From NCBI RefSeq assembly GCF_007992715.1, contig NZ_BKAU01000004.1:434001-498000 (forward strand): 64,000 nt of DNA, written 5' to 3'. The notes below the pieces were generated by a model that saw only the letters and a program-made list of their open reading frames with translations, did no database searches and was not told where the DNA came from. The DNA comes from Chitinophaga cymbidii (GTDB lineage Bacteria; Bacteroidota; Bacteroidia; Chitinophagales; Chitinophagaceae). Positions 9,553-18,422 of the stretch are shown here, piece after piece (the first letter of the stretch is position 1; each line of letters starts with the position of its first letter). A program made the translations under genes and the position numbers.

Positions 9553-10470
9553 ATGAAACCGTTAAGCATTATCATCATCACATACAACCGGCCGGACGAT
9601 CTGCTGGACCTTTGCAGGAACATTGCGGAGCAGGAGGATGCGGCCGCGCTGCTGGAGAATGTGGTCATCGTCAACAACGGTTCCACGATCGATTACAGTC
9701 CCGTTACGGATTTCATCGCCGCGCACCGGGACATACCTTTTGAATATAAGTGGTCTGACCAGAACCTGGGCGTTGTCGGCGGCCGGAATATGGCCATCGG
9801 ACTGGCCCGCGCGGCTATTCTTATTACATTGGATGATGATGCTTATTTCCGCGATGCGGACGCATTGAAGAAGGTATTGCAGGCATTTGAGCATCCCTTC
9901 ACCACCACGCGCCCTTTCGGCGCGATGGCCTTTAAAGTGCTGTACACCGCTAACGGCGAGATGCAGCAAAACGCATTCCCGCACAAAGAGTTTGAGCTGT
10001 ACCGCGATAAACCGCATTTCCTCGCGCCGTATTACATCGGCTGCGGGCATGCGATCACCAGAGAGGCGTATGAAGCAGCCGGACTATACCCGGAAGATTT
10101 TTTTTACGGGATGGAAGAATACGATCTTGGCTACCGCATTATCGACAAGGGATATGCGATCGCCTACGAAGCTTCGGTGGTGGTGATGCACAAGGAGTCG
10201 CCGCTGGCGCGGGTGCCGAACGAAACGAAAATGCGCATGCTGTGGACCAACAAGGCCAAAGTGACTTACCGTTATTTACCTTTGTTCTATTTTGTGACCG
10301 CCTCGCTGCTGTGGTCGCTGGAATACCTGAAAAAAACATCCTGGGACCTGAAAGGCTGGCTCAAAGGCTGGAACATCATCCGGCGCATTCCGGCGCAGAA
10401 CAAACGGCAGCCGCTGAGCGACGAAGCGATGGAGTATTTACACCAGGCAGCCGCCAGGCTCTGGTATTAA
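9553..10470 (+). CDS. glycosyltransferase family 2 (rhamnosyltransferase-like)
   Basis: GT-A enzyme starting LSIIIITYNRPDDL with VIVNNGS near residue 38-44, the layout of WbbL/rhamnosyltransferase-type GT2 proteins. LDDDA at 93-97 is the metal-binding motif, GCGHAITREAYEAAG around 163-177 is the usual acceptor-side segment, and YGMEEYDLGYR at 185-195 supplies the catalytic acidic pair. The last 60 residues contain a hydrophobic patch (YFVTASLLWSLEYL), which may anchor it to the membrane. It lies between two other glycosyltransferases at 3 and 15 bases. The sugar is not predictable. Confidence 0.9.
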   Translation: MKPLSIIIITYNRPDDLLDLCRNIAEQEDAAALLENVVIVNNGSTIDYSPVTDFIAAHRDIPFEYKWSDQNLGVVGGRNMAIGLARAAILITLDDDAYFRDADALKKVLQAFEHPFTTTRPFGAMAFKVLYTANGEMQQNAFPHKEFELYRDKPHFLAPYYIGCGHAITREAYEAAGLYPEDFFYGMEEYDLGYRIIDKGYAIAYEASVVVMHKESPLARVPNETKMRMLWTNKAKVTYRYLPLFYFVTASLLWSLEYLKKTSWDLKGWLKGWNIIRRIPAQNKRQPLSDEAMEYLHQAAARLWY

Positions 10471-10485
10471 AGCAAGCAGATCATC

Positions 10486-11682
10486 ATGAAAATATATCCG
10501 CTGATCACATTAAAACGTTATGCCGAACAGGTTATCATGTTTCCCTTTGTGTTGCTGGGAAAGGGGATTGCCGTGCTCCGGCCGTTGCAGGAGGAATATG
10601 ACGTGTTCATGTTCTTTCCTTCCTATGCGCTCGGTGGCGCGGAGAAGGTGCATGCGGCGGTGGTAGCGGCGATGCACAGCGAAAAGGTGATCGTTTTTTT
10701 TACCAAACGTTCGCAGAACGACAAGCTCCGGCATTTCTTCGCAAGACCCGACGTAAAGCTGGTGGAGATAGACCGGTACACCGGCAGTAAATGGATGTAC
10801 TGGGCAAATTTCATCTACCGCGGCATCTGTGCCCAATATATCAACAGCCAGCGCAGGAAAACAGCGGTGTTCAACGGGCAATGCAACTTTGCTTACAAGC
10901 TGCTGCCGCATTTGCGGAAGGATATACTAAAAACAGAGCTGATCCATGTATCCGAAAAGAAATTCGGATGGGTCACCTTTCCCTACATTCCTTTCATCAA
11001 TAAAAGAGTGATGGTGGCGGACAGCATCATCCGGCAGATCATGCAGCAGTACCGCGAGCTGGGCATCCCGGAAAAGTACGATGCGCGCGCCCGGAAGATA
11101 TTGTATACGGTGCCGGTGCCGGAAACCCTGCCGGCGAGGCTGCCTCATCCTGTTAAAAAGATCGCTTACTTTGGCCGCGGCGGCTACCAGAAAAGACTGT
11201 ACCTGCTTTTTGCAATCGTGCGTAAATGCCAGGCGGCGGCGTTGCCGGTGGAATTTCATTTCGCGGGTACGTTCGAGGATGAGGTGCCGGAGGATTTGAA
11301 ACCGTTGGTACACTGGCATGGCCGCATCGGCAGCGACGAGGAAATGTACCGGCTGCATGCGCAGATGGATATTTTGGTGATGACCTCGCTGTTCGAAGGT
11401 TTCCCGGTGGTGATCATGGAAGCGATGAGCTGCGGCGTGGCCATTGTGGCTACGGCGGTAGATGGTATCCCGGAGCATATTGTTGATGACCGGAACGGTA
11501 TGCTGATCCGCGCAACGGAAGAAGCGGCGATTGTGGAAGAAGGCTTCCGCCATGTCAGCCGCCTGGCAGCGGACGATGCGCTACTGGCTTCCATCGCGCA
11601 AAACAATCATCAATACGCTGTTGATCATTTTTCGAAGGCCGTTTTTGACAGGGCGTACCGGAACCTCCTTGAACTGCCCTGA
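10486..11682 (+). CDS. glycosyltransferase family 4
   Basis: GT-B glycosyltransferase, last gene of the plus-strand cluster. SYALGGAEKVH around residues 46-56 is the typical N-terminal GGAE motif of GT4 enzymes, and SLFEGFPVVIMEAMSCG at 301-317 is the E-x7-E donor-site motif, followed by ATAVDGIPE. Length 398 aa is normal. Translation starts 15 bases after the preceding GT2. Downstream sits a shared terminator hairpin that separates this gene from the convergent yfhO-like gene. Confidence 0.9.
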   Translation: MKIYPLITLKRYAEQVIMFPFVLLGKGIAVLRPLQEEYDVFMFFPSYALGGAEKVHAAVVAAMHSEKVIVFFTKRSQNDKLRHFFARPDVKLVEIDRYTGSKWMYWANFIYRGICAQYINSQRRKTAVFNGQCNFAYKLLPHLRKDILKTELIHVSEKKFGWVTFPYIPFINKRVMVADSIIRQIMQQYRELGIPEKYDARARKILYTVPVPETLPARLPHPVKKIAYFGRGGYQKRLYLLFAIVRKCQAAALPVEFHFAGTFEDEVPEDLKPLVHWHGRIGSDEEMYRLHAQMDILVMTSLFEGFPVVIMEAMSCGVAIVATAVDGIPEHIVDDRNGMLIRATEEAAIVEEGFRHVSRLAADDALLASIAQNNHQYAVDHFSKAVFDRAYRNLLELP

Positions 11683-11715
11683 CAACTGAAAATGCTTCCG
11701 GCAGGAACATAAAAA

Positions 11716-11745
11716 AAGCTCCTCCACAGTAATATGGAGGAGCTT
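11716..11745. terminator. bidirectional rho-independent terminator
   Basis: Perfect 11-bp stem (11716-11726 paired with 11735-11745) around an 8-base loop. On the minus strand it is followed by seven T residues, a strong terminator for the YfhO gene. On the plus strand the downstream run CTTATTTTAA is weaker but probably also ends the glycosyltransferase operon. Confidence 0.85.
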
Positions 11746-11762
11746 CTTATTTTAAACTGTAA

Positions 11763-14249
11763 TTACTTCCCGGTAGCCGGCTCTTTCCTGAATTTCTTCC
11801 ATATTTCCGCACCAAGCGCACCAAAGAAAAGCAGCAGCATCAGTATCGAAGAGTACCTGGACACGAGGTTCCCCACATAATAAGAGCGCGGCTCAAAGCG
11901 CAGCGTGATCTGGTGATCACCCGCCGGTATCTTCACGGCGCGCAGCACGTAATTCGCCCGTACGATCTCGCCGGGTTTATTGTCGATATACACATTCCAG
12001 CCCTTGGGATAATATACTTCAGAGAACACCGCAAAGCCGTTCTGGCTGTTGTGGCTCTGGTATTGCAGTTCGTTCAGCCCGTATTTGGTCAGCTTGATGC
12101 TGGCGGAGGAATCCTTGCCGAAAGTGTAATTCTCCAGACCTGCTTTAAAGCGCGCGTCCACAACGGCCGTGTCATCCACCTGCAAACTGTTCAGTATGTT
12201 CATTTCCTCATCGGCATTGGCCGCCCATTTGATCTGGCTCACGAACCAGGCGTTGCCTTTGGCGCCGGGGTTCCGCTGGTAGGTCAGCTGTCCCTGCTGG
12301 TCGGGCATGATCACATATTTGGTGTTCAGCATGTTGAGCACCTGCATGTTGTTTTTGGTGATCTGCCGGTCGATGATATCCTGATAGAGAGAAAGCCTGG
12401 CCGCGTGATAACCGCCGATGGATTTGTGGTGGTAGGAGGTCATCGCGTCGGCGAGGATGTTCTGGGTGACGTTCAGCACGCGGTAGTAGGGATCAGGGTC
12501 CTGTTTGATGGCCTGGTCTACCGGTGAGGGCGCAAAGAGGTTGGAATAGTCCGACGGCGTTACAAAGTTTTCCTTGTTGAGGTAACGTTTGTCGATCTGC
12601 CAGAGGTCGAACGTTACGATCAGGCCGGTGAGCAGGAAGAACACCGGCAGCTTGATCCTGTCTTTCATCAGCAGCCAGATCAGGCCCGCTACCAGCAGGA
12701 TGATGAAAAGCGAACGGAAAGCATCGGAACGGAGGGCGGATGCGCGGTCGCTGATGATGGCGTTCAGCATTTTCTGCATAACGTCCGGATTATTGCCAAA
12801 ATAGCGCTGGTACAGCGATTGGGCGCCGTCCGCTTCCGCTGTGAAATTCATCATGCCGAAAGAAGCGAGGATGAACAGCAGGCAGAGCCCCCCGGCGATG
12901 TACACCGCCTTTTTCAGCTGCTTCAGCAGTTCGGGTTTGGCGTATTGCCCGGTCACCACTTCATTCAGCACCCAGCAGCCCAGCAATGGCATCAGTATCT
13001 GTGGGATCACCATGGCCACAGTGGGCGTGCGGAATTTATTGTACATGGGCATGTAGTCGAAAAGGAAATTGTTGACGAGGGCGAAGTTCTTGCCCATGGC
13101 CAATATAATGGCGAACGCGATCGCAGCCAGAATCCACCATTTCTGCCAGTCCTTCACTAACAGGATCGCCAGTACGAAAAGGAAGATGATGGCGGCGCCA
13201 TAGTAGGAGGGGCCGCCGGTAAAGGGCTGCGGGCCCCAGTATAACGGTACGGAAGCTACGAAAGTTTCCGCCTGCGCGGCCGGTACGCCCACCGCCGTCA
13301 GCTCCTTGTAGGTTTCCGACGAAGTGCCGATATTTTCATTGGCGGAACCGCCGTAGAGGTTGGGAATGAGGATGGTCAGCGTTTCCAGCGGCCCCTGGCT
13401 CCATTCAAAGGCATACCCGCGTTCCAGGCCGTCGGACGACTTCACCTCGCCGGAGCCGGGCAGCGGCGTCAGCTCGGAATGCCCGCCGCGCATGGTGTAT
13501 TTGCCATATTCATAGGTCGTCCACAAATGAACGGTAGACGGCAGCACCGCCAGCATCCCGAACACCAGCAGCACGCCGGTAGCCTTCGCATATTGCGGCA
13601 GCGTTTTGGAACGGATGGCATGCACCAGGTGCGCTACCCCGATGATGAACGATATGATGAGCGTATAATATAGTATCTGGTAGTGATTGTTCATGATGAG
13701 CAGGCAAAGCATCAGGCTGGTGATGATGCCCCCCAGCCACAGCCGCCCCCGGTAGGTCAGCAGGATGCCCGCTATCACCGCAGGCATGTAAGTGAGGCAG
13801 AACATTTTGGTATCGTGCCCCGCTGCTATCAGCGACATGTTATACGTGGAAAGCCCCACCGCAATACCGCCGATCAGCGCCACCCAGTTCCGGAACCGCA
13901 TCACGCAAAGCAGGAAATAAAAACCCAGCATGCCCATGAAGAGGTAATTCGCCGGCTTCGGAAGCCCGAGTGTAAATACGTTATGCAGGTAAGCCGTAAA
14001 ATTGTCGAAGTGCATGAATATCTGGTAGGTAGGCATGCCGCCGAACAACGTATTGGTCCACAGCGGCGTTCCCCCGGTCTGCTCGTAGAATTTGACCGCC
14101 TCGCTGGACATCGCCTTCCAGTTGATGTTATCCCCCTGTTGCAGTTCCATCCCCTCCAATACCGGGCTGCAAAAGATAAACGAGAGCCCCAGGAAAATGA
14201 GGACAGCGTAAACATGCGGTAGAACGGCTTTTTGCCAGCTTTGCTTCAT
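11763..14249 (-). CDS. YfhO family integral membrane protein
   Basis: Large polytopic membrane protein of the YfhO family, related to GT-C glycosyltransferases; family members modify cell-surface polymers. The N-terminal two thirds hold roughly a dozen hydrophobic segments. The first extracytoplasmic loop has GDNINWKAMSSEAVKFYEQ and GGTPLWTNTLFGGMPTYQI, the acidic and aromatic signature seen in Bacteroidota YfhO proteins. The C-terminal part of about 200 residues is a periplasmic beta-rich domain, closed by a final TM segment (YSSILMLLLFFGALGAEIW). Length 828 aa fits. It is a monocistronic gene ending at the strong hairpin. Lipid-linked sugar transfer is inferred from family only. Confidence 0.85.
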   Translation of the reverse strand: MKQSWQKAVLPHVYAVLIFLGLSFIFCSPVLEGMELQQGDNINWKAMSSEAVKFYEQTGGTPLWTNTLFGGMPTYQIFMHFDNFTAYLHNVFTLGLPKPANYLFMGMLGFYFLLCVMRFRNWVALIGGIAVGLSTYNMSLIAAGHDTKMFCLTYMPAVIAGILLTYRGRLWLGGIITSLMLCLLIMNNHYQILYYTLIISFIIGVAHLVHAIRSKTLPQYAKATGVLLVFGMLAVLPSTVHLWTTYEYGKYTMRGGHSELTPLPGSGEVKSSDGLERGYAFEWSQGPLETLTILIPNLYGGSANENIGTSSETYKELTAVGVPAAQAETFVASVPLYWGPQPFTGGPSYYGAAIIFLFVLAILLVKDWQKWWILAAIAFAIILAMGKNFALVNNFLFDYMPMYNKFRTPTVAMVIPQILMPLLGCWVLNEVVTGQYAKPELLKQLKKAVYIAGGLCLLFILASFGMMNFTAEADGAQSLYQRYFGNNPDVMQKMLNAIISDRASALRSDAFRSLFIILLVAGLIWLLMKDRIKLPVFFLLTGLIVTFDLWQIDKRYLNKENFVTPSDYSNLFAPSPVDQAIKQDPDPYYRVLNVTQNILADAMTSYHHKSIGGYHAARLSLYQDIIDRQITKNNMQVLNMLNTKYVIMPDQQGQLTYQRNPGAKGNAWFVSQIKWAANADEEMNILNSLQVDDTAVVDARFKAGLENYTFGKDSSASIKLTKYGLNELQYQSHNSQNGFAVFSEVYYPKGWNVYIDNKPGEIVRANYVLRAVKIPAGDHQITLRFEPRSYYVGNLVSRYSSILMLLLFFGALGAEIWKKFRKEPATGK

Positions 14250-14312
14250 CGGGTATTTCAGGTTTAGTTTTTAAAGAATCCAAAATAACTGTATTTTATC
14301 CGAAATTTCAAT

Positions 14313-14594
14313 ATGAGCTGGCTTAGGTTTCTGGTAAAATTCAGCTTTATCTGTAATTGCTGCTATCTTTTGGGCTTTATTATCAGGATGACGGATTACC
14401 AGGATAGATTCGAAGGCATCGTTAAACATATATTGGTATTGGGTTACCTCGTTTCTCCCTTCCTCAATATTATCACCATCCTGTTGACGGTGATACTGTT
14501 GCTGGCTAAAAAAGCGAGGTGGGCGGATGTCCATCCCTATATTTTTATCCTGAATGTTATTATTTTCCTGATCCAACTGGAATGGTTCATATGA
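14313..14594 (+). CDS. small membrane protein, unknown function
   Basis: A 93-residue protein with three hydrophobic segments (about 6-25, 38-62 and 75-92). No domain recognised. It is probably real because its stop overlaps the next start as ATGA (14591-14594), indicating translational coupling with the queuosine-precursor transporter, and because it fills the gap after the divergent YfhO gene. It could be a small accessory subunit of that transporter, but this is inferred from coupling alone. Confidence 0.65.
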   Translation: MSWLRFLVKFSFICNCCYLLGFIIRMTDYQDRFEGIVKHILVLGYLVSPFLNIITILLTVILLLAKKARWADVHPYIFILNVIIFLIQLEWFI

Positions 14595-15388
14595 TCACCA
14601 ATATCCTGAAAGACAAATCGACCCGGCTTTTCATCATCCTCAGCGGATTTTTCGTAGCCAACGCGCTGATTGCCGAGATCATCGGCGTAAAGCTGTTTTC
14701 ACTGGAAGCCACCTTCGGCCTGACGCCCATCAACCTGAAGATCATGGGTGAAGTGTACAATTTCAACATGACCGCCGGCGTGCTGCTGTGGCCCGTGGTG
14801 TTTATTATGACGGACATCATCAACGAATATTACGGCTCTAAAGGCGTCCGCTTCCTGTCTTTCATGACGGCCGGCCTGATCCTTTTCGCCTTCATCATCT
14901 TTTTCCTCGCTATCCGCCTCACGCCCACGGAGTTTTTCGTGACCAGCAAGGTCAATTCCGGGGTGCCGGATATGGACAAAGCCTATAACCAGATCCTCGG
15001 GCAAAGCTCCCTCATCATCGTGGCGTCCCTCATTGCTTTCCTTATCGGGCAGCTGGTGGACGTGTTCACTTTCCACAAGATCAAAAAAGTGACCGGCGAG
15101 CAGAAGATCTGGCTGCGCGCCACCGGTTCCACGCTGGTATCGCAGCTGGTGGACAGCTTTGTGGTGCTGTTCGTGGCCTTCAACCTGGGGCCGCGCATCT
15201 ATAATCCGGACGGCAACCCCATCTGGCCGATGAACCTCGTGCTCAGCGTCTGCATCGTCAACTACATTTATAAATTCATCGTGGCTATCCTGCTCACCCC
15301 CGTGATCTACTGGATACACGGCATCATTGAACGGTACCTCGGGCACGAAACGGCCGCGGAAATGAAGCGGGTAGCCATGAACAGATAA
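14591..15388 (+). CDS. queuosine precursor transporter (YhhQ/VUT family)
   Basis: Inner-membrane transporter of the VUT_1 family, whose characterised members import queuosine precursors (preQ0/preQ1) for tRNA modification. Six or so TM segments are visible. Family signatures are FVANALIAEIIGVKLF near the N-terminus, WPVVFIMTDIINEYYG in the middle and RATGSTLVSQLVDSFVVLF later. I chose the ATG at 14591, overlapping the preceding stop, rather than the longer frame from 14519, whose first 24 residues do not resemble the family. A Nudix gene follows after 8 bases. No preQ1 riboswitch is evident upstream. Confidence 0.88.
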   Translation: MITNILKDKSTRLFIILSGFFVANALIAEIIGVKLFSLEATFGLTPINLKIMGEVYNFNMTAGVLLWPVVFIMTDIINEYYGSKGVRFLSFMTAGLILFAFIIFFLAIRLTPTEFFVTSKVNSGVPDMDKAYNQILGQSSLIIVASLIAFLIGQLVDVFTFHKIKKVTGEQKIWLRATGSTLVSQLVDSFVVLFVAFNLGPRIYNPDGNPIWPMNLVLSVCIVNYIYKFIVAILLTPVIYWIHGIIERYLGHETAAEMKRVAMNR

Positions 15389-15396
15389 AGAAACAC

Positions 15397-15846
15397 ATGC
15401 AAGCTTTTACGGTCCGTGTATACGGCATTATGATCAATGAGAAAAAACAGGTGCTGGTCAGCGACGAGTACATCCGCGGCGGGTACTATACCAAATTTCC
15501 CGGCGGCGGGCTGGAATTCGGGGAAGGCACGCTGGAATGCATCATCCGGGAGTGGAAAGAGGAGCTGGACCAGGATGTGGAAGTGGTGGAGCATATTTAT
15601 ACGACCGATTTTTTCCAGATCTCGGCGTTTGACGACAAATCGCAGATCATCTCCATTTATTATCTCGTTAAACCCACCTCACCCTTTACCAAACCCATTC
15701 TTGCCAATCCGTTCGACTTCGAGATACCCGAAGGCGTCACCCAGGTGGAAGGCGTGCGCTGGATCGACTGGAACGACTTCTCCGCCGAAACGGTGACGCT
15801 GCCGATCGATAAGGTATTGGCCACGATGGTAAAGGAAAAATACTAG
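15397..15846 (+). CDS. Nudix hydrolase
   Basis: Hydrolase of nucleoside diphosphate-linked compounds. The Nudix box is clear: G37, E43 and REWKEE at 51-56 (G-x5-E-x7-REUxEE), although the glycine expected after it is replaced by Asp. The protein is 149 aa, a single Nudix domain. It follows the transporter by 8 bases and may be co-transcribed. Its last 4 bases overlap the convergent corA gene. Substrate unknown; a house-cleaning role is plausible. Confidence 0.9.
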   Translation: MQAFTVRVYGIMINEKKQVLVSDEYIRGGYYTKFPGGGLEFGEGTLECIIREWKEELDQDVEVVEHIYTTDFFQISAFDDKSQIISIYYLVKPTSPFTKPILANPFDFEIPEGVTQVEGVRWIDWNDFSAETVTLPIDKVLATMVKEKY

Positions 15847-16781
15847 AACCACTTTTTCTTCATGAAATACCAGCTCATGACCACCGCTGTAACAATGGCG
15901 ATGGTAACGGGTATGTAGAAGGCGTACTGCGAGTGCGCGTACGGGATCTCCACGTTCATGCCGTAGATGCTGGCCACGAGTACGGGGAGGGTGAGCACGA
16001 TGGTGATGGAAGTGAGGCGCTTCATCACAAAGTTCAGGTTATTGGAAATGATGCTGGCAAAGGCATCCATAGTGCTGCTGAGGATGTTGGTGTAGATATT
16101 GGCCATTTCAAGGGCCTGGGAAGTATCTACGATCAGGTCGTTCAGGAACTCTTTTTCATCTTCGTTCAGCCCCAGGAAATTGGTGCGTTCCAGCTTCATG
16201 AGCAGCAGCTCGTTGCTGCGCAGGGCGGTTACGAAATACACCAGGCTTTTCTGGATGCGCATCAGGTAGAGCAGCTCTTCGTTCCGGTTGGAATCGTACA
16301 GCTTTTGTTCCAGCAGGTTGCGGCGCTGGTTGATCTCCTTCAGGTAGTCCAGAAAATTCATCACCACTTTCTCGAATACTTTCAGCACCATCATGTTCCT
16401 TTTTTCCGGGTGGCGGTTGTGGAACGTGTTCAGGAATTTTTTGATGGCGGCGTTGTCGAACGAGTTAACGGTAACGATCTGGTGGTGGGTGAGGATGATC
16501 ACGATGGGGATAGTAATGTAATGGGCGTCGCTTTCGTTGATGGAGTTGTTTTCTGTGGGGGTTTTGATAACGATGAGCTTAACGTTGTCCTCCAGCTCGA
16601 AGCGGCTTTTTTCATCGATGTCCAGCGAGTCCGTGAGGAAGTCCAGCGGAATATCGAGGGTTTCCGCCAGCTGCTCGAACTCTGCCTGTTTCAGGGGAGG
16701 GGTGATGTTCACCCAGGCCCCGTTTTCCGGCTCTTCTATGGCAACAGTGCGGTTATCGATATTTTTGAAGTACTGGATCAT
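15843..16781 (-). CDS. CorA family divalent metal transporter
   Basis: Magnesium or other divalent cation channel of the inner membrane. A cytoplasmic N-terminal domain of about 240 residues with long helices precedes two C-terminal TM segments. The selectivity motif GMN is at residues 274-276 (SIYGMNVEIPY), at the end of TM1, and the protein ends in the basic MKKKWF tail typical of CorA. The usual MPE loop after GMN is altered to IPYAHS. Length 312 aa is normal. A perfect TACCTTTG box ends 7 bases before the start codon. Confidence 0.92.
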   Translation of the reverse strand: MIQYFKNIDNRTVAIEEPENGAWVNITPPLKQAEFEQLAETLDIPLDFLTDSLDIDEKSRFELEDNVKLIVIKTPTENNSINESDAHYITIPIVIILTHHQIVTVNSFDNAAIKKFLNTFHNRHPEKRNMMVLKVFEKVVMNFLDYLKEINQRRNLLEQKLYDSNRNEELLYLMRIQKSLVYFVTALRSNELLLMKLERTNFLGLNEDEKEFLNDLIVDTSQALEMANIYTNILSSTMDAFASIISNNLNFVMKRLTSITIVLTLPVLVASIYGMNVEIPYAHSQYAFYIPVTIAIVTAVVMSWYFMKKKWF

Positions 16782-16788
16782 CCGGGCG

Positions 16789-16796
16789 CAAAGGTA
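16789..16796 (-). promoter_or_regulatory. -7 box of the corA promoter
   Basis: TACCTTTG on the minus strand matches the Bacteroidota -7 consensus TAnnTTTG exactly. A TTG at 16818-16820 (minus strand) lies 21 bases upstream as a -33 candidate. The G of the box is only 7 bases from the ATG, so the transcript would be leaderless or nearly so. Confidence 0.55.
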
Positions 16797-16837
16797 GTGG
16801 AATTAATTTACCAAAATCAACCCGGCCGGCCGGGTCC

Positions 16838-17617
16838 TCAAATTTTAATATTTCCTTCAAATACCAGCGTGGCGGGGCCGCAGAGCCAGATGTCGCTGTA
16901 GCTGCGCTCGCCGGTACGGGTAAAGTGCACTTCCAGGTGTCCGCCGAGGGTTTCCACGGGGATGTTGTAGTCGCCGGGTTCCGCCGGCGCGGCGGTGAGT
17001 GCGGCGGCGGTAACGCCGGTGCCGCAGGAAAAGGTCTCGTCTTCCACGCCGCGTTCGTACGTGCGTACAAAGATGCCGTTATCCACTTCCTGCACGAAGT
17101 TCACATTGGTGCCTTCCGCTGCAAAGCGGTCGTTGTAGCGGATGCTGCGTCCTTCTTCATATACGTCCACTTCCTGCACGTCCGTCACGAACTTTACGAA
17201 ATGCGGGGAGCCGGTGTTCAGGTAAAAGTAGAGGTTGCCCGCTTCCACCTGGTGCACGTCCTGCATTTTGAGGTCCACCCAGCCGTTCTCGCGGAGCCGG
17301 GCTTCATGTGGACCGTCCACTGCAATGAAGCGCAGCATGGGTTTGCTGATGCCCATATGCCGGGCGAAAGCCGTAAGACAGCGGCCGCCGTTGCCGCACA
17401 TGCTGCCTTCGCGGCCGTCCGCATTATAATATTTCATTTTAAAGTCGTACTCCGGTTGCATTTCCAGCATCATCAGCCCGTCTGCCCCGATGCCGAAACG
17501 CCGGTCGCACAAATGCGCGATCTGTTCGGTGGTCAGGGAGCTGTATTCTCCGCCACGGTTGTCCACGATCACAAAATCGTTGCCTGTGCCCTGGTATTTA
17601 TAGAAGTGAATGTTCAT
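16838..17617 (-). CDS. dapF: diaminopimelate epimerase
   Basis: Converts LL- to meso-diaminopimelate for lysine and peptidoglycan synthesis in the cytoplasm. Both catalytic cysteines are present: Cys74 in MCGNGGR (73-79) and Cys198 in SCGTG (197-201). The N-terminus F-KYQGTGNDFVIVDN and GIGADG near 42-47 are standard DapF motifs. Length 259 aa is normal. It stands alone between corA and a lipoprotein gene. A TACCTTTG box lies directly upstream. Confidence 0.97.
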   Translation of the reverse strand: MNIHFYKYQGTGNDFVIVDNRGGEYSSLTTEQIAHLCDRRFGIGADGLMMLEMQPEYDFKMKYYNADGREGSMCGNGGRCLTAFARHMGISKPMLRFIAVDGPHEARLRENGWVDLKMQDVHQVEAGNLYFYLNTGSPHFVKFVTDVQEVDVYEEGRSIRYNDRFAAEGTNVNFVQEVDNGIFVRTYERGVEDETFSCGTGVTAAALTAAPAEPGDYNIPVETLGGHLEVHFTRTGERSYSDIWLCGPATLVFEGNIKI

Positions 17618-17623
17618 TTACTG

Positions 17624-17631
17624 CAAAGGTA
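17624..17631 (-). promoter_or_regulatory. -7 box of the dapF promoter
   Basis: TACCTTTG on the minus strand is an exact TAnnTTTG match ending 6 bases before the dapF ATG. No clear TTG is at the expected -33 distance. If used, the mRNA would be essentially leaderless. Confidence 0.5.
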
Positions 17632-17727
17632 AAAATTGTTTTTGATGATTGTGGAGCCGGCGGCAGGATCATGGTTGGGGCCGCCGTTGCGTCGCACACT
17701 TTAGCGGCCGGCCTGCTGTGCAGCTAC

Positions 17728-18405
17728 TTAGTTCATAACTTCAAACTCGGAATATTCAATATATATCCTCTCCAGCCGTCCGTTTTTGAAATGCAGCGTT
17801 ACCGTATACCTGCCGTCAACACCAGCGCTCACGGATTCGTTAAACACAAATCGCCACTGATCGTGATCCGCCATGACCGGGTCAAAGGGCTTGCCCAGGG
17901 ACTTCTGCCCGAGCCTGATGGCATACCCTTCAAGAACGCCCGTGGTGTAGATCGCTTGCAGCTTGTTATAAATGCCGCCCAGGTTTTCATCCCGCCGCAA
18001 GGCTATTTCCTCCGGGGCATTTTGGGGCCATTGCGTTACCGGGGCCGTCAACCCCGATCCTTCATCGATGTTCGATATCTTGTCCCCGTAAAAAGAGATG
18101 ATCACCCGGTCCGGATACGTTGCCTGCTGCTTTTCAATACTAATGCCGCTGTACAACGCCATCCGCGGACCTATTTCGTCCGGCTGGTTAAATAACGTGG
18201 ATAGTTGCCCGGTCACTTCAACCTGGCCCAGGTTTTCTTTCTGTTGCCCCAGTTGCTGTAATTGCAGGTACACATCGGCGGCTGTGCTGCCGATCTGCAT
18301 GCCCCATTTCTCACCTTTGGTGATCGTTTCCGTTCTCGGGAAGGAGTTGTCTTTCTTGCAGGAAAAGAACGCCAGGAGTAAGGGCAGGAATAAAAATCTT
18401 CTCAT
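17728..18405 (-). CDS. lipoprotein, unknown function
   Basis: A 225-residue protein with a lipoprotein signal: MRRFLFLPLLLAFFSCKKD, where FFSC ends at Cys16. The mature part has a Gly/Asp-rich mid section and a beta-rich C-terminus (VDGRYTVTLHFKNGRLERI) but no family I recognise. It lies 17 bases downstream of the uridine-phosphorylase-like gene on the same strand and may share its transcript. Envelope location is inferred from the signal; function is open. Confidence 0.75.
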   Translation of the reverse strand: MRRFLFLPLLLAFFSCKKDNSFPRTETITKGEKWGMQIGSTAADVYLQLQQLGQQKENLGQVEVTGQLSTLFNQPDEIGPRMALYSGISIEKQQATYPDRVIISFYGDKISNIDEGSGLTAPVTQWPQNAPEEIALRRDENLGGIYNKLQAIYTTGVLEGYAIRLGQKSLGKPFDPVMADHDQWRFVFNESVSAGVDGRYTVTLHFKNGRLERIYIEYSEFEVMN

Positions 18406-18422
18406 CAGTGTATTTTAATTAA

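Noticed and set aside
14250..14312. possible preQ1 riboswitch upstream of the queuosine-precursor transporter
   Set aside because: The gap is only 63 bases and shows no pseudoknot-like pairing or A-rich tail of the riboswitch type; the transporter also follows another gene.
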